DNA of 55,872 nt from Pseudomonadota bacterium (lineage in GTDB: Bacteria; Desulfobacterota; Syntrophia; Syntrophales; UBA5619). The notes below the pieces were generated by a model, which saw only the letters and a program-made list of their open reading frames with translations, made no database searches and was not told the DNA's origin. The stretch's first letter is position 1; each line of letters starts with the position of its first letter. A program made the translations under genes and the position numbers. The stretch lies in assembly GCA_018827585.1 (NCBI GenBank), contig JAHJXP010000008.1, forward strand, positions 1-55,872, given 5' to 3'. Below, in pieces: positions 32,256 to 41,247 of the stretch.

Positions 32256-33797
32256 TCAACCGCCCTCCTGTTGCCGGCATCCCTCTTCCGCGGATGCGGT
32301 TCGGAAGGGGGCGTTTATGACCCTTGCCCCGGCCTTCCCGAGCTTCAGGCAATGGTCGATGCAGGGGATCATCTCCTCCTCGTGGTGCGTGACGTAGATC
32401 AGGCCGGTCGCCGTCCGCCTCCCGATGTTCTGAAGGAGTGCAAGCACCATCTCCCGGTTGGCCCGGTCCAGTCCCTGACAGGGCTCGTCCAGGAGCAACA
32501 GCTCCGGCGACTTGACCATCGCCCGGACGATGAGCGCCAGTCGCTTCTCCCCATAGGAGAGGTGACTGAACGTCTTGTATGCCATGTCCTGCAGGCCGAG
32601 GCATTCCAGCCACCGGTCGGCAAGGGCTTCCTGTTCGGGGTTCGTTTGCCGGTAGAGGCCGATCGAATCGAAGAAGCCGGAAAGGACGACCTCCCGGACG
32701 GGCGCCTGTCGCCGGTACCGGAACTGCAGCTCGGGCGAGACCAGCCCGATCCGGCGCCGGATCTCCCAGATGCTCTCCCCTTCGCCCCTCTTTTTCCCGA
32801 AGAGAAAGACCTCGTTGGCGTAGACCTGCAGATTGTCTCCAGTGATCAGGCCCAGGAGCGTGGTTTTGCCCGAGCCGTTCGGTCCGACGACGGCCCAGTG
32901 TTCGCCGCGCCGGACGGTCCAGTTGAGGCCCTCGATGACGACGAGGTCCCCGTAGGCGACATGGATGTTCTTCATCTCCACAAGGGGACCGGCGGCGGGC
33001 GGCGTTGCGGTCCGTTCGTCCGGCGCCGGCAGAGGCCTTTCCTGAAGGATCTGCGGCAATCCGGCAAGAGTTTTCATCCGGGCGGGCGTGATGACCGCGC
33101 TCCGCGTCCCGGCATGGACGACCCGGCCGTCCTGGATGACCAGCAGGTGCGAGACGCCCGGGATCACCTCCTCGATCCGATGCGTGACCAGGATCATCTG
33201 CGTCCCTTTTTCCATCATCTCCGTAATGGAGGAGGCCAGGGATTTCCGGCTTTCCACGTCCAGACCGGCGAACGGGTCGTCCAGGATCAGGATCTTCGGA
33301 GAGGGGAGGAGGGCGCGGGCGATGAAGAGCTTGCGAGTCTCCCCGTTGGACAGGGTGCGGATGCCGTGGCCGAGCAGGGTGCGGAGCTTCAGGGTGTCCA
33401 CCAGGCGGTCGAAGGCGGCCTGGTTCCCGTCGTTCTCCCGGAGCAGATCCCCCGCTGTCAGGGAATGTCCCTTCCCGCCGCTGAAAAAACGGGCCTCCTC
33501 GAGACGATCTTCGCGCAGGAGGATCTGTTCCTGGAGTTCGAAGGAGACGTAGCCGATCTTCTCTCCCCGCGCTTCCGGCTCGTGGCGGGTGAGTTTCCCC
33601 CGGACATGCGGCACCTCGCCCTTGATCGCCCTGGCCAGCGCCGATTTCCCGGATCCGTTGGGTCCCAGGATGGCCCAGTTTTCCCCGGCGCGGATCTCCC
33701 AGGAGGTTCCGGGGAGGAGCATTTTCCCTCCGAGACGCAGGGTGACGTCCTCCAGTGTGATAAGGCGTTTGTTCTGTTTATCCGAATAGAAATCCAA
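32256..33797 (-). CDS. ModF-like ABC ATPase with two nucleotide-binding domains
   Basis: 513 residues with two ABC modules and no membrane segment. Each has Walker A (GPNGSGKS and GPNGSGKT), a signature (LSNGETRK; LSYGEKRL) and Walker B (ILILDDPFAGLD; LLLLDEPCQGLD) followed by the H-loop (VTHRIEEV; VTHHEEEM). The order and length match ModF/PhrA proteins linked to molybdate. A Mo/W cofactor enzyme (fdhA) is the next operon, which suits the link; transport partners are not in the window. TTG start with GAGGATTACAACCTT upstream. Confidence 0.75.
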   Translation of the reverse strand: MDFYSDKQNKRLITLEDVTLRLGGKMLLPGTSWEIRAGENWAILGPNGSGKSALARAIKGEVPHVRGKLTRHEPEARGEKIGYVSFELQEQILLREDRLEEARFFSGGKGHSLTAGDLLRENDGNQAAFDRLVDTLKLRTLLGHGIRTLSNGETRKLFIARALLPSPKILILDDPFAGLDVESRKSLASSITEMMEKGTQMILVTHRIEEVIPGVSHLLVIQDGRVVHAGTRSAVITPARMKTLAGLPQILQERPLPAPDERTATPPAAGPLVEMKNIHVAYGDLVVIEGLNWTVRRGEHWAVVGPNGSGKTTLLGLITGDNLQVYANEVFLFGKKRGEGESIWEIRRRIGLVSPELQFRYRRQAPVREVVLSGFFDSIGLYRQTNPEQEALADRWLECLGLQDMAYKTFSHLSYGEKRLALIVRAMVKSPELLLLDEPCQGLDRANREMVLALLQNIGRRTATGLIYVTHHEEEMIPCIDHCLKLGKAGARVINAPFRTASAEEGCRQQEGG

Positions 33798-33971
33798 AAG
33801 GTTGTAATCCTCCCGTTCTTCTGGTAGAGTGCGCGCCGTCGGGATCGTCCGGCACGGGCCGCTTATGGATAGCAGAAAACAAAAAAAATGCCACTATTTT
33901 CTGAACTGCTTTCCGGGCAATATCATAATCGGCTGCCGCCTGCGGCGGCGCCTTGAGGAGGGTGAAGGAGG

Positions 33972-34886
33972 ATGAACAAGCGTGTGGTGTATCTCGGCGG
34001 GGAGTACCGTCCCTGGGACGAGGCGAAGGTCCATATCATGTGTCACAGCTTCGGTCGGGGATCGGCTATTTTCGAGGTGATCGGGTTTCACGGGACCGGG
34101 AGCGGGCCGGCCGTTTTCCGTCTTGACGAGTATGTCTCCCGTTTCTTCAGATCGGCCTCCCTGCTCGAAATGGATCCGCCCCTCACCCCGGAAGGGCTGC
34201 AGGAGGCTATCCTGCAAACGGTGAAGCGCAGCGGTCTCCGGAGCGGCTTCATCAAGGTGTTCGGCTTCTACCCGGAGATCTCCTTCAAGATCCTGCCCCC
34301 TCAGCAGAGATTTCAGGTCGCCGTCTTCGTGTTTTCCCCGGAGGAGGCGCTCGGCGATCAGCAGGAATCGGTGAACGGCAGTGTGACCGCGTGCGTTTCG
34401 CGCTGGCGCCGGCTGGACCCCCAGACGGTCCCCGTCGAGGCCAAGGTGGCGGCCAACTATGTCAACGGGATGGCGGCCCGGATGGAATCGCGGGAACGGG
34501 GCTTCGATTACGCCGTCCTGCTCGATACGCAGGGGTTCCTTGCCGAGGGGGGGACCGAATCGCTCTTCCTCGTCCGGGAGGGCCGGCTTCTCACGCCGTC
34601 CCTGGGGACGGTGCTCCAGAGCGTCACGCGGAAATCCCTTCTGGCGGTTGCGGAGGAGATGGGGATTGAGACGTTCGCCGGCCGCCTGAGCCCGGGGCTT
34701 TTGGAGGAAGCGGAGGAGATATTCTTCTCCGGCACGTCGGCCAAACTCCTCCCCGTCCGGCAGGCGGGAGACCGAGTCCTGGAGGATGTCCCCGGACCGG
34801 TCACGCGGAGACTCGCCGAACGGATGGCGACGATCACCTCCGGTCGCGACAGCCGGTTTCAGGAATGGCTCTTTCCCGCCTCCTGA
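33972..34886 (+). CDS. class IV (branched-chain-type) aminotransferase
   Basis: 304 residues, PLP enzyme of fold type IV. The N-terminus (YLGGEYRPWDEAKVHIMCHSFGRGSAIFEVI) and the catalytic lysine in PVEAKVAANYVNGM (about residue 158) match. ...GFLAEGGTESLFLVREGRLLTP and the EIFFSGTSAKLLPV stretch are typical. IlvE (branched-chain), PabC or D-amino acid aminotransferase all share this fold; IlvE-like is more likely by length. GGTGAAGGAGG precedes the ATG very closely. It is divergent from the ModF-like gene. Confidence 0.8.
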   Translation: MNKRVVYLGGEYRPWDEAKVHIMCHSFGRGSAIFEVIGFHGTGSGPAVFRLDEYVSRFFRSASLLEMDPPLTPEGLQEAILQTVKRSGLRSGFIKVFGFYPEISFKILPPQQRFQVAVFVFSPEEALGDQQESVNGSVTACVSRWRRLDPQTVPVEAKVAANYVNGMAARMESRERGFDYAVLLDTQGFLAEGGTESLFLVREGRLLTPSLGTVLQSVTRKSLLAVAEEMGIETFAGRLSPGLLEEAEEIFFSGTSAKLLPVRQAGDRVLEDVPGPVTRRLAERMATITSGRDSRFQEWLFPAS

Positions 34887-34889
34887 CAC

Positions 34890-34965
34890 TCATCCGTTCA
34901 TCTCCGCCCGTATCCTGATCAGCTCGGCGGCGATGCTTACGGCGATCTCGGCGGGGATCAGAATG
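34890..34965 (-). pseudogene. possible C-terminal remnant of an XdhC/CoxI-family protein
   Basis: On the minus strand about 25 codons end in IPAEIAVSIAAELIRIRA and a stop at 34890. This matches the conserved end of XdhC-type Mo-hydroxylase maturation factors (usually '...PEEIAVSIAAEII.VR'). Nothing similar continues upstream, where a 23-bp palindrome intervenes. A short chance match cannot be excluded. Confidence 0.35.
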
Positions 34966-34969
34966 CAAA

Positions 34970-34992
34970 GCGGGTTGCACAGTGCAACCCGC
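34970..34992. repeat. perfect 23-bp palindrome, possible terminator
   Basis: GCGGGTTGCAC and GTGCAACCCGC are separated by a single base. It lies 10 bp downstream of the cytidylate-kinase-like gene on the minus strand. Transcribed leftward it is followed by TTTGCATT, a weak T-tract, so a terminator is possible but not certain. Confidence 0.6.
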
Positions 34993-35001
34993 CGGTTGTT
35001 T

Positions 35002-35703
35002 CTATTCTTCCTGCCGCCGGTCCTTCCAGGACAGGAAGGCCTGCCTGATCGTCGCCACTGCCCCTTCCACCCCGAGTTTTCCGGTATTGACGACGAGGTC
35101 GTAGTGGATGGGATCCGCCCAGTCGGCGTGAAAGTGTTTGCGCATGAAGGCCGACCGGTCGCCGTCCGTCTTGAAGACGTACCGTTCCGAGGTCTCGAAA
35201 TCGGCGCCGGAATCCCGCATGACGTTGCTGATCCTGATTTCCCGGGGGGCGATGAGGCGAACATGGAACGTCTCCTCGGGGGGGAGGATGAAGTTGGCGC
35301 CCCGGCCTACGACGATGGTGTTGCCCTGCTTGCCGATGGTTCCGATGACCCTGGTCAGGTGGTGAAGGTACTCGTCGGGCCAGAGATGGCGCGTGCGGAA
35401 TAGAGAGGTCAGCCAGAGGTCCCGCATCGTGACGTCCTTCTCGTCCAGGGAGGCGATCACCTTTTCGCTCATGTCCGCCTGTTCGGCGATCTGCTGGATG
35501 ATCTGGGCGCCGATGAGGTCCATGCCCAAATCCCTGGCCAGGCGCCGGGCGATCTCGCTGCCGCCGCTTCCCGCTTCCCGGGACACGGTGATCACGGGAC
35601 CGGGCTTGACGTCCTCCCGCTTCCGTTCGGTCTTCATGCTGTGCCACTTGGACAGTTGCTCTTCCACGAGGCGGTCCAGCGAACGACTCGGTGTTCTTGG
35701 CAT
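35002..35703 (-). CDS. cytidylate kinase-like protein
   Basis: 233 residues of the cytidylate-kinase-like family. The P-loop is a variant, ITVSREAGSGGSEIARRLA; LGMDLIGAQIIQQIAEQADMSEKVI and VVGRGANFILPP agree. A lid region with arginines lies at LIAPREIRISNVMRDSG. Members are common in deltaproteobacteria but their substrate is unproven. The ATG has GGAG six bases upstream. It is 47 bp downstream of the pyruvate kinase gene on the same strand. Confidence 0.8.
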   Translation of the reverse strand: MPRTPSRSLDRLVEEQLSKWHSMKTERKREDVKPGPVITVSREAGSGGSEIARRLARDLGMDLIGAQIIQQIAEQADMSEKVIASLDEKDVTMRDLWLTSLFRTRHLWPDEYLHHLTRVIGTIGKQGNTIVVGRGANFILPPEETFHVRLIAPREIRISNVMRDSGADFETSERYVFKTDGDRSAFMRKHFHADWADPIHYDLVVNTGKLGVEGAVATIRQAFLSWKDRRQEE

Positions 35704-35750
35704 AGGCGATCTCCTTCACCGGAAAAAGGATTTTCCCTTTCCCTTGCGCC

Positions 35751-37223
35751 TCATTCCTTCAATGTCACCACCTTCATGGTGTTGGTGGTGCCGGTCCTCC
35801 AGAGGGGCAGGCCCATCGTGATGACTACCCTGTCTCCGGGTCTGAGGTCCTCCCGCTTGAGCAGTTGCCGTTCCACCCGGTCCACCATCACATCGGAAGA
35901 ATCCGTCCGGGAGACGCGCAGGGCGTCCACCCCGCGCAGCAGGCCCAGGCGGCGGGCATTATGCAGGTCCGAGGTGACGCCGAGCACGGGCGTATTGGCC
36001 GCCAGGCGGCTCACCATGCGGGCGCTGCCGCCGCCCTCCGTAAAGACCACGATCAGTTTGGCGGCGATGTCCTCCGCCGTCCGGCAGGCGGCGAAGGCCA
36101 GGGAGACATCCGTGTTTGCGGTTAGCTTCTCGTTGAGGCAATCGGCAAAGCGTCCCAGGCGGGGCCGGTAATGGTTGTCAGCGTCCTCGGCGATGCGGGC
36201 GAGCCATCGCACCGCTTCCAGGGGATGCCTGCCGACGGCGCTCTCGGCGCTCAGCATGACGGCGTCCGTCCCGTCCCAGATGGCGTTGGCCACGTCGCTG
36301 GCTTCGGCGCGGGTCGGCTGGGGATTCTCGATCATGCTCTCCAGCATCTGGGTGGCCGTGATGACGGGCTTGAGGGCCATTTTTGCCTTCCGGATGATGT
36401 GCTTCTGCAGGGCCGGCACCCTCTCGACGCCGCATTCCACCCCCAGGTCTCCCCGCGCCACCATGACGCCCCAGGCGACCTCCAGGATTTCATCAAGATT
36501 TTCCAGGGCCTTGGGGTGTTCGATCTTGGCGATGATGGTCTGGTGGCCTCCCAGCTCGCGGATGCGGTCCTCCAGGGCGCGGATGTCCTCGGCCCTGCGT
36601 ACGAAGCTCTGGGCGAAGAGGTCGACATCCTGGGAGACGCCCCAGCGGATGTCGTCGATGTCCTTCGGGGTGATGGGGTCGAAGGCGATATCCAGACCGA
36701 TAGGGAGGACGCCTTTGCGGGATTTGAGGACGCCGCCCGTGAGGACCCTGCTTTCGATGAGTCCCGGGAAGACCTGCACCACTTCCAGTTTGAGAGCGCC
36801 GTCGTCCATAAACCAGATCTGGCCGGTCTTGGCGCCTTTAAAGAGTTCAGGATGGGGCAGGGGGGCGGTCCACGGATATCCTTCCGGGGCGGGCTTTTCC
36901 GGGGCATAGAGCGCGCCGATGGCGCCGTCCGCCAATTCCTGATTCGCTTCCATCACGCCGATCCGCCACTTGGGACCCTGAAGATCCAGGAGCACCGGGA
37001 TCTCCCGGCCCAATTCCCGCGCCGTCTCCCGGATCAGGGCGAGCGTCCGGGTCCGTTCATCCATCGGGGAGTGACCGGCGTTGATGCGGATTACATCAGC
37101 CAGGGCGAGGCATTCCCGCAGGGGGCCTCCTGCGAGAAGGGCCGGCCCGACCGTGATCACCAGCTTGGTCTTGCGCACCTTTTCCTCCCGTCTTTCCAGA
37201 GTCGTTTCCGCCCCCGCCTTCAA
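35751..37223 (-). CDS. pyk: pyruvate kinase, divergent
   Basis: 490 residues. Pyruvate kinase makes ATP and pyruvate from phosphoenolpyruvate and ADP. Conserved marks: IIAKIEHPKALENLDEIL (catalytic Lys in KIE), MVARGDLGVE, and TATQMLESMIENPQPTRAEASDVANAIWDGTDAVMLSAES. Divergent spots: the usual RxNxSHG appears as RINAGHS, LxGPKIR as LQGPKWRIG, and the N-terminus is TKLVITVGPAL. The C-terminal allosteric domain is present. Its own promoter is at 37341-37370. Probably active, but with unusual substrate or regulatory behaviour. Confidence 0.85.
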   Translation of the reverse strand: MKAGAETTLERREEKVRKTKLVITVGPALLAGGPLRECLALADVIRINAGHSPMDERTRTLALIRETARELGREIPVLLDLQGPKWRIGVMEANQELADGAIGALYAPEKPAPEGYPWTAPLPHPELFKGAKTGQIWFMDDGALKLEVVQVFPGLIESRVLTGGVLKSRKGVLPIGLDIAFDPITPKDIDDIRWGVSQDVDLFAQSFVRRAEDIRALEDRIRELGGHQTIIAKIEHPKALENLDEILEVAWGVMVARGDLGVECGVERVPALQKHIIRKAKMALKPVITATQMLESMIENPQPTRAEASDVANAIWDGTDAVMLSAESAVGRHPLEAVRWLARIAEDADNHYRPRLGRFADCLNEKLTANTDVSLAFAACRTAEDIAAKLIVVFTEGGGSARMVSRLAANTPVLGVTSDLHNARRLGLLRGVDALRVSRTDSSDVMVDRVERQLLKREDLRPGDRVVITMGLPLWRTGTTNTMKVVTLKE

Positions 37224-37340
37224 TGGGATAGATTCCGGCGGGAATCAAGTCATATCACAGGCTTTATGAACTCCCATTCTCGCGGGACGCAAAAGGAAAA
37301 CACAGGTCTGATAATAAGAAAGCCTTCTTCTCCTTAGCGC

Positions 37341-37370
37341 AGTATAAAGAAAGGTGTTCTTTAGTGTCAA
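37341..37370 (-). promoter_or_regulatory. sigma-70-like promoter of pyk
   Basis: Minus strand: TTGACA (37370-37365) and TATACT (37346-37341) 18 bp apart, about 118 bp before the pyk start. It is near consensus. It also lies just past the end of the acyl-CoA operon remnant. Confidence 0.8.
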
Positions 37371-37408
37371 TCATATTCGGAGGCGCCGGCCGGGACCTTC
37401 GGGCTGGC

Positions 37409-37940
37409 TCAGAACTGCGCGACCTTGCCGATGATCTCCTTCATGATCTCCGTCGTGCCGCCGCCGATGCTCAGGACCCGTGAATCGCGGTAGAGCCGCT
37501 CGACGAGATACTCTTTCGCATAACCGTAACCGCCGTGGAGTTGAACGGCGTCGTAGACCACCCGGTCGCAGGCCTGGCAGGCGAAGTTCTTGGCCATCGA
37601 GACCTCCTTTACGGCCTCCTTTCCCGCCTCCATCCGGGCGGCGACCCGGTAGTTGAACTCCCGGGCGACCTCCACGAGCGTGGCCATGTCGGCAAGCTTG
37701 TGGCGGGTCACCTGGAAACCGGCAAGGGTCCTGCCGAAGGCCTCCCGGCTCTTGGCGTATCTGAGCGACCCCTCCAGCGCCAGTGCCGCCACGGAGTGGG
37801 CCATGACGGCCAGCGCCAGGCGTTCGTTCTGGAAATTGGCCATGATCCCGGCAAACCCCTGGCCCTCGCCGCCGAGGAGGTTCTCCGCGGGCACCCGGCA
37901 GTCGACGAAGGAGAGCTCCGCCGTGTCCGAGGCGGTTGGG
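37409..37940 (-). pseudogene. acyl-CoA dehydrogenase, 5'-truncated
   Basis: The readable homology begins near 37940 with TASDTAELSFVDCRVPAENLLG, the middle of an acyl-CoA dehydrogenase, and runs to a normal C-terminus: NERLALAVMAHSVAALALEG, AFGRTLAGFQVTRHKLADMA, QLHGGYGYAKEYLVERLYRD and GGTTEIMKEIIG. About 220 N-terminal residues (the acyl-CoA/FAD part with CTE..AGSD) are missing; sequence upstream is unrelated and ends at the next dehydrogenase. No plausible ribosome-binding site or complete fold remains, so I call it a remnant. Confidence 0.75.
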
Positions 37941-38001
37941 TCGCGGGGTCGGCCCGTTCGGACAATTTGTCAGGCGGCGTCGGCGCAGTGCGGGCGGGCC
38001 C

Positions 38002-39159
38002 TCAGGCCGCCTTGAACCTATCCAGGCTGTCTTTGGCGATAAAGGCCCTCTGCATCTCCGAGGTTCCCCAGGCGATCTCGGCGAACCGGGCGTCGCGATA
38101 CAGGCGTTCCACCGCCGTTCCTTTCAGGTAACCGTGACCGCCGTGGACCTGCATGGCCAGAGAGGCGATTTTTCCGGCCGCCTCGCTCGTGAAGAGCTTC
38201 GCGCACGAGACGAGAACGGCGCTTTCCGGCTCGCCCTGCGCCATCGCCCAGGCGGCCCGGCAGATTATCATCCGGCCCAAGTCGTTGAAGGTGAACATGA
38301 TCGCAAGCTTCGCGCCGACCCCCTCGAAAAGGCCGATCGGCTTCCCGAAGGCCTTCTTTGCCTTGGCGTGGCGCGTCGACTCTTCCATGCAGGCCATGCC
38401 GATTCCCACGGACATGGCCGCGAGCGCGAGATTGACCTCCTGCATGATCAGGCGCACCTGGCCGTAACCGTTGCCTGCGGCGGACCCAAGGACGGCATCC
38501 TCCCCGACCGCGCAGTTCTCCATGCGGATTGCGGAGGTCAGGGCGCCGCGAAGGCCCATCGTTTCGACCGCCGGTCCGATCCGGATCCCTTCCGCAGACC
38601 GGTCGACCAGAAAGAGGGTCATCCCTCCCTCCATACCGGCGTTTCGTTCCGTCCAGGCGAGGATCAGAAAGGCGTCGGCGAGGGGCGCATTTGTCACGAG
38701 GTCCTTCTCGCCGTTGAGGACCCAGAGGCCCTCCCGTTTTTCCGCCGTGGTCGCCGCCCCTCCCAGGTCCGATCCCGCCTCCGCCTCCGTGCAGGCGAAG
38801 GCGCCGATCCTCTCGCCCGCGGCGAGGGGAGGAAGATGGATCTCCCGCTGGCCGTCCGTGCCGAAACGCTTTACGGCCCTTCCGAAGGCGGTCGCCGAGG
38901 ACATGGCCGCAAGAAATGTCGCGGGGCAGGCCCGGGCCAGCTCCTCTCCGGCGACGCACTTCCCGAGCGGGTCGTCGCCGAGGGCAAGCTCCAGGTAACC
39001 GGTGCGGGCGAGCTTTTCCATATTGGCCTTCATCCGGGCGGCGGCCTCTTCGCGCGGCGCTTCATCCAGGAGGGCGGCGCCGGGCCCGATCTCCCCCCGG
39101 CAGAACTTCCCTATCTCCGCTTGCAGCGTCTTGTGCGCGTCCGAAAGTTCGTAGTCCAT
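38002..39159 (-). CDS. acyl-CoA dehydrogenase
   Basis: 385 residues of the flavin acyl-CoA dehydrogenase family, which oxidise acyl-CoA to 2-enoyl-CoA and pass electrons to electron-transfer flavoprotein. Signatures: ACTEAEAGSDLGG, the strand FLVDRSAEGIRIGP, KKAFGKPIG and QVHGGHGYLKGTAVERLYRD. The C-terminal site that holds the catalytic Glu in medium-chain enzymes (YEGTS) reads AWGTS, and the alternative Glu of isovaleryl-CoA dehydrogenase is one residue out of register (QEVN), so the base is unclear. Substrate unknown. 12 bp after the preceding dehydrogenase. Confidence 0.88.
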   Translation of the reverse strand: MDYELSDAHKTLQAEIGKFCRGEIGPGAALLDEAPREEAAARMKANMEKLARTGYLELALGDDPLGKCVAGEELARACPATFLAAMSSATAFGRAVKRFGTDGQREIHLPPLAAGERIGAFACTEAEAGSDLGGAATTAEKREGLWVLNGEKDLVTNAPLADAFLILAWTERNAGMEGGMTLFLVDRSAEGIRIGPAVETMGLRGALTSAIRMENCAVGEDAVLGSAAGNGYGQVRLIMQEVNLALAAMSVGIGMACMEESTRHAKAKKAFGKPIGLFEGVGAKLAIMFTFNDLGRMIICRAAWAMAQGEPESAVLVSCAKLFTSEAAGKIASLAMQVHGGHGYLKGTAVERLYRDARFAEIAWGTSEMQRAFIAKDSLDRFKAA

Positions 39160-39171
39160 CGCTTTGTCTCC

Positions 39172-40320
39172 TTACATCATCATGAAGCGGGCGACGATCA
39201 TCCGCATGATGTCCGAGGTCCCCCCTCCCAGTTGGCCGAGCTTCGCGTCCCTGAGGATCCTTTCGACGGGATACTCGTGGATGTAGCCGTAGCCGCCGAA
39301 GAGGTCCACCCCCTCCGATGCCGTTTCGAAGCCCCGGTCGCCGACGTACATCTTGTTCACGGCGGCGGTGAGCGGATTGAGCGCCACGCCGCTGTCCTTG
39401 GAGGCGGCAATCCGGTAGACGGCGAGCCTGGCGGCCTCGATGTAGACCTTCATATCGGCGATCCGGTTCTGGATGGACTGGAACTCCCGGATGGGCCGGT
39501 TGAAGGCCCACCGCTGGTTCGCATAGCGGGCGCAACTCTCCAGCATGAAGGTGTGGCCGCCGAGGAAAGGGGCGATTAGGGTGCTGCGGTCCCACTCCAC
39601 GCCTCCCAGGGCGATCAGCCAGCCGTTGCCCTCGCCTCCCAGGCAGTTCTCGGCGGGGACCTCGCAGTCCTCGAGGAACACCTCCGAGGTTGCCGAGGTG
39701 CGGCAGCCCATCTTGTGCATCGGTTTGCCGGTGGAGATCCCCGGGAAGCCCCGCTCCACGATGAAGGTCGTGATCCCCTTGTGCTTCTTCGCCTTGTCGA
39801 GGGTCGCGAAGATGATGAAGATCTCGGAGAGGGGGGCGTTGGTGATGAAGGTCTTCGAGCCGTTGAGGATGTATCTGTCCCCCCTGCGCACCGCCGTGGT
39901 GGTCAGAGCCGCGGCGTCGGAGCCGCAGCCCGGTTCGGTGAGCCCCATGCAGCCGATCCATTCCCCGGTCGCCAGCTTCGGCAGGTACTTCTCCTTCTGT
40001 TCCTCCGTCCCGTGCTGCAGGATATTGGCGGCGCAGAGGTAGGTGTGCGCGCCCCAGGCCAGGATATGGCCGCCGTCCACTCCGGCATGGCCTGCTGCCT
40101 CGCCGGCGAGGCAGCAGGTGACAAAGTCCGCCCCCGCCCCGCCGTACCTCTCCGGGACGGGAAGGCCCAGGAGTCCCATCTCGCCCAATTTCCGCCAGAT
40201 ATGGAAGCTGAATTCGCCCTTCAGATCGGCCTCTTCGCTGAAAGGGGCGATCTGATCCTTCGCGAACCGATAGACGGCATCCCGGAACATCCTCTGTTCG
40301 TCGGTGATCGAAAAATCCAT
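39172..40320 (-). CDS. acyl-CoA dehydrogenase (possible Asp catalytic base)
   Basis: 382 residues. MDFSITDEQRMFRDAVYRF is the usual start, then MGLTEPGCGSDAAAL, NGSKTFITNAPLSE and DLFGGYGYIHEYPVERILRD. The position of the catalytic Glu in isovaleryl-type enzymes (counted back from the AF of the AFGxxI motif, here AFNRPI) carries Asp in VEWDRSTL, and the C-terminal site reads GGGTSD instead of YEGTS. Some acyl-CoA dehydrogenases are known to use Asp, so this may mark an unusual substrate. Fourth-last gene of the operon. Confidence 0.88.
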   Translation of the reverse strand: MDFSITDEQRMFRDAVYRFAKDQIAPFSEEADLKGEFSFHIWRKLGEMGLLGLPVPERYGGAGADFVTCCLAGEAAGHAGVDGGHILAWGAHTYLCAANILQHGTEEQKEKYLPKLATGEWIGCMGLTEPGCGSDAAALTTTAVRRGDRYILNGSKTFITNAPLSEIFIIFATLDKAKKHKGITTFIVERGFPGISTGKPMHKMGCRTSATSEVFLEDCEVPAENCLGGEGNGWLIALGGVEWDRSTLIAPFLGGHTFMLESCARYANQRWAFNRPIREFQSIQNRIADMKVYIEAARLAVYRIAASKDSGVALNPLTAAVNKMYVGDRGFETASEGVDLFGGYGYIHEYPVERILRDAKLGQLGGGTSDIMRMIVARFMMM

Positions 40321-40341
40321 AAAGGGCTCCTTTGTTGATTT

Positions 40342-41229
40342 TCAGACATGAACCAGGCCCAGCCGCTCTCTGCATTCCTCCGTCGTGGCCGCCAGCCGGC
40401 CCTGATCGCGGATCATCCGGGCGGCCTTTTCCACCAGATCGCCGTTGCTTTTGGCCATCTCCTCCGGCGAGACGTAGAAATTGTCCTCCAGGCCCACCCG
40501 GACATTGCCGCCCAGGGCGATGGCCGCCGCCGCCATCCGCCACTGGTCGTCGCTGATGCCGATCACCTGCCAGTCGCTCTGCGGCGGAAGCAGGCGGACC
40601 TGCTGGACCAGGTTTTCCACCGTCGGCGGAATGCCGCCGAGGACCCCCATGATGAGGCTGTACTGATAAGGCGGCGAGATGAGCCCCATGTCGATGAGAG
40701 GGAAGCTGTTGCCGACATGGCCCGAATCGAAGCATTCCATCTCCGGCTTGACCCCGCACTCCTTCATGGCCGAGACCAGGGCGATGATTTCGGCGAAGGG
40801 GTTGGGGAAGACGAAGTCGAAGACGAACCTCTTCTTCAGAGGGTTGTACTTGGCGTAGTTCATGGAGCCCATGTTCAGGGCGGCGATCGCCGGCCGGACG
40901 GCCTTCACGGGGGCTATTTTCGCGTCCACCGTGATGCCGATGGCGCCGGTGGAAAAGTTGATGATGATCGGGCACGCCGCCGTCACGGCGTCATAGATGT
41001 TCCGGTAATCGGCTACATCGTAAGACGGGGTTCCGTCCGGCTTTCGCGCATGGATATGGACGACGGCGGCCCCGGCCTCATAGGCCCTTTTCGCCTCGGC
41101 GGCATATTCTTCCGGGGTGTAGGGAATGGCCGGGCACTGGGCGCGGTTGGCCACCACCCCGGAGAGGGCGCAGGTGATCATGCAGGGACGTTCGAAATTG
41201 AAGTTGTCCTTGATCCATAATGAGCTCAC
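40342..41229 (-). CDS. beta-keto acid cleavage enzyme (BKACE, DUF849 family)
   Basis: 295 residues. The zinc-binding pattern VVHIHARKPDG, the phosphate/CoA-handling ECFDSGHVGNSF, and GGNVRVGLEDNFYVSP are characteristic. BKACE enzymes exchange the beta-keto acid moiety with acetyl-CoA, giving acetoacetate and a new acyl-CoA. In this operon it could process the beta-keto product of the carboxylase/hydratase steps, in place of a lyase. The N-terminus (SLWIKDNFNFERPCMITCALSG) is normal. The exact substrate is not readable. Confidence 0.85.
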   Translation of the reverse strand: MSSLWIKDNFNFERPCMITCALSGVVANRAQCPAIPYTPEEYAAEAKRAYEAGAAVVHIHARKPDGTPSYDVADYRNIYDAVTAACPIIINFSTGAIGITVDAKIAPVKAVRPAIAALNMGSMNYAKYNPLKKRFVFDFVFPNPFAEIIALVSAMKECGVKPEMECFDSGHVGNSFPLIDMGLISPPYQYSLIMGVLGGIPPTVENLVQQVRLLPPQSDWQVIGISDDQWRMAAAAIALGGNVRVGLEDNFYVSPEEMAKSNGDLVEKAARMIRDQGRLAATTEECRERLGLVHV

Positions 41230-41247
41230 GGCAGCCTCCTTTCTGGT

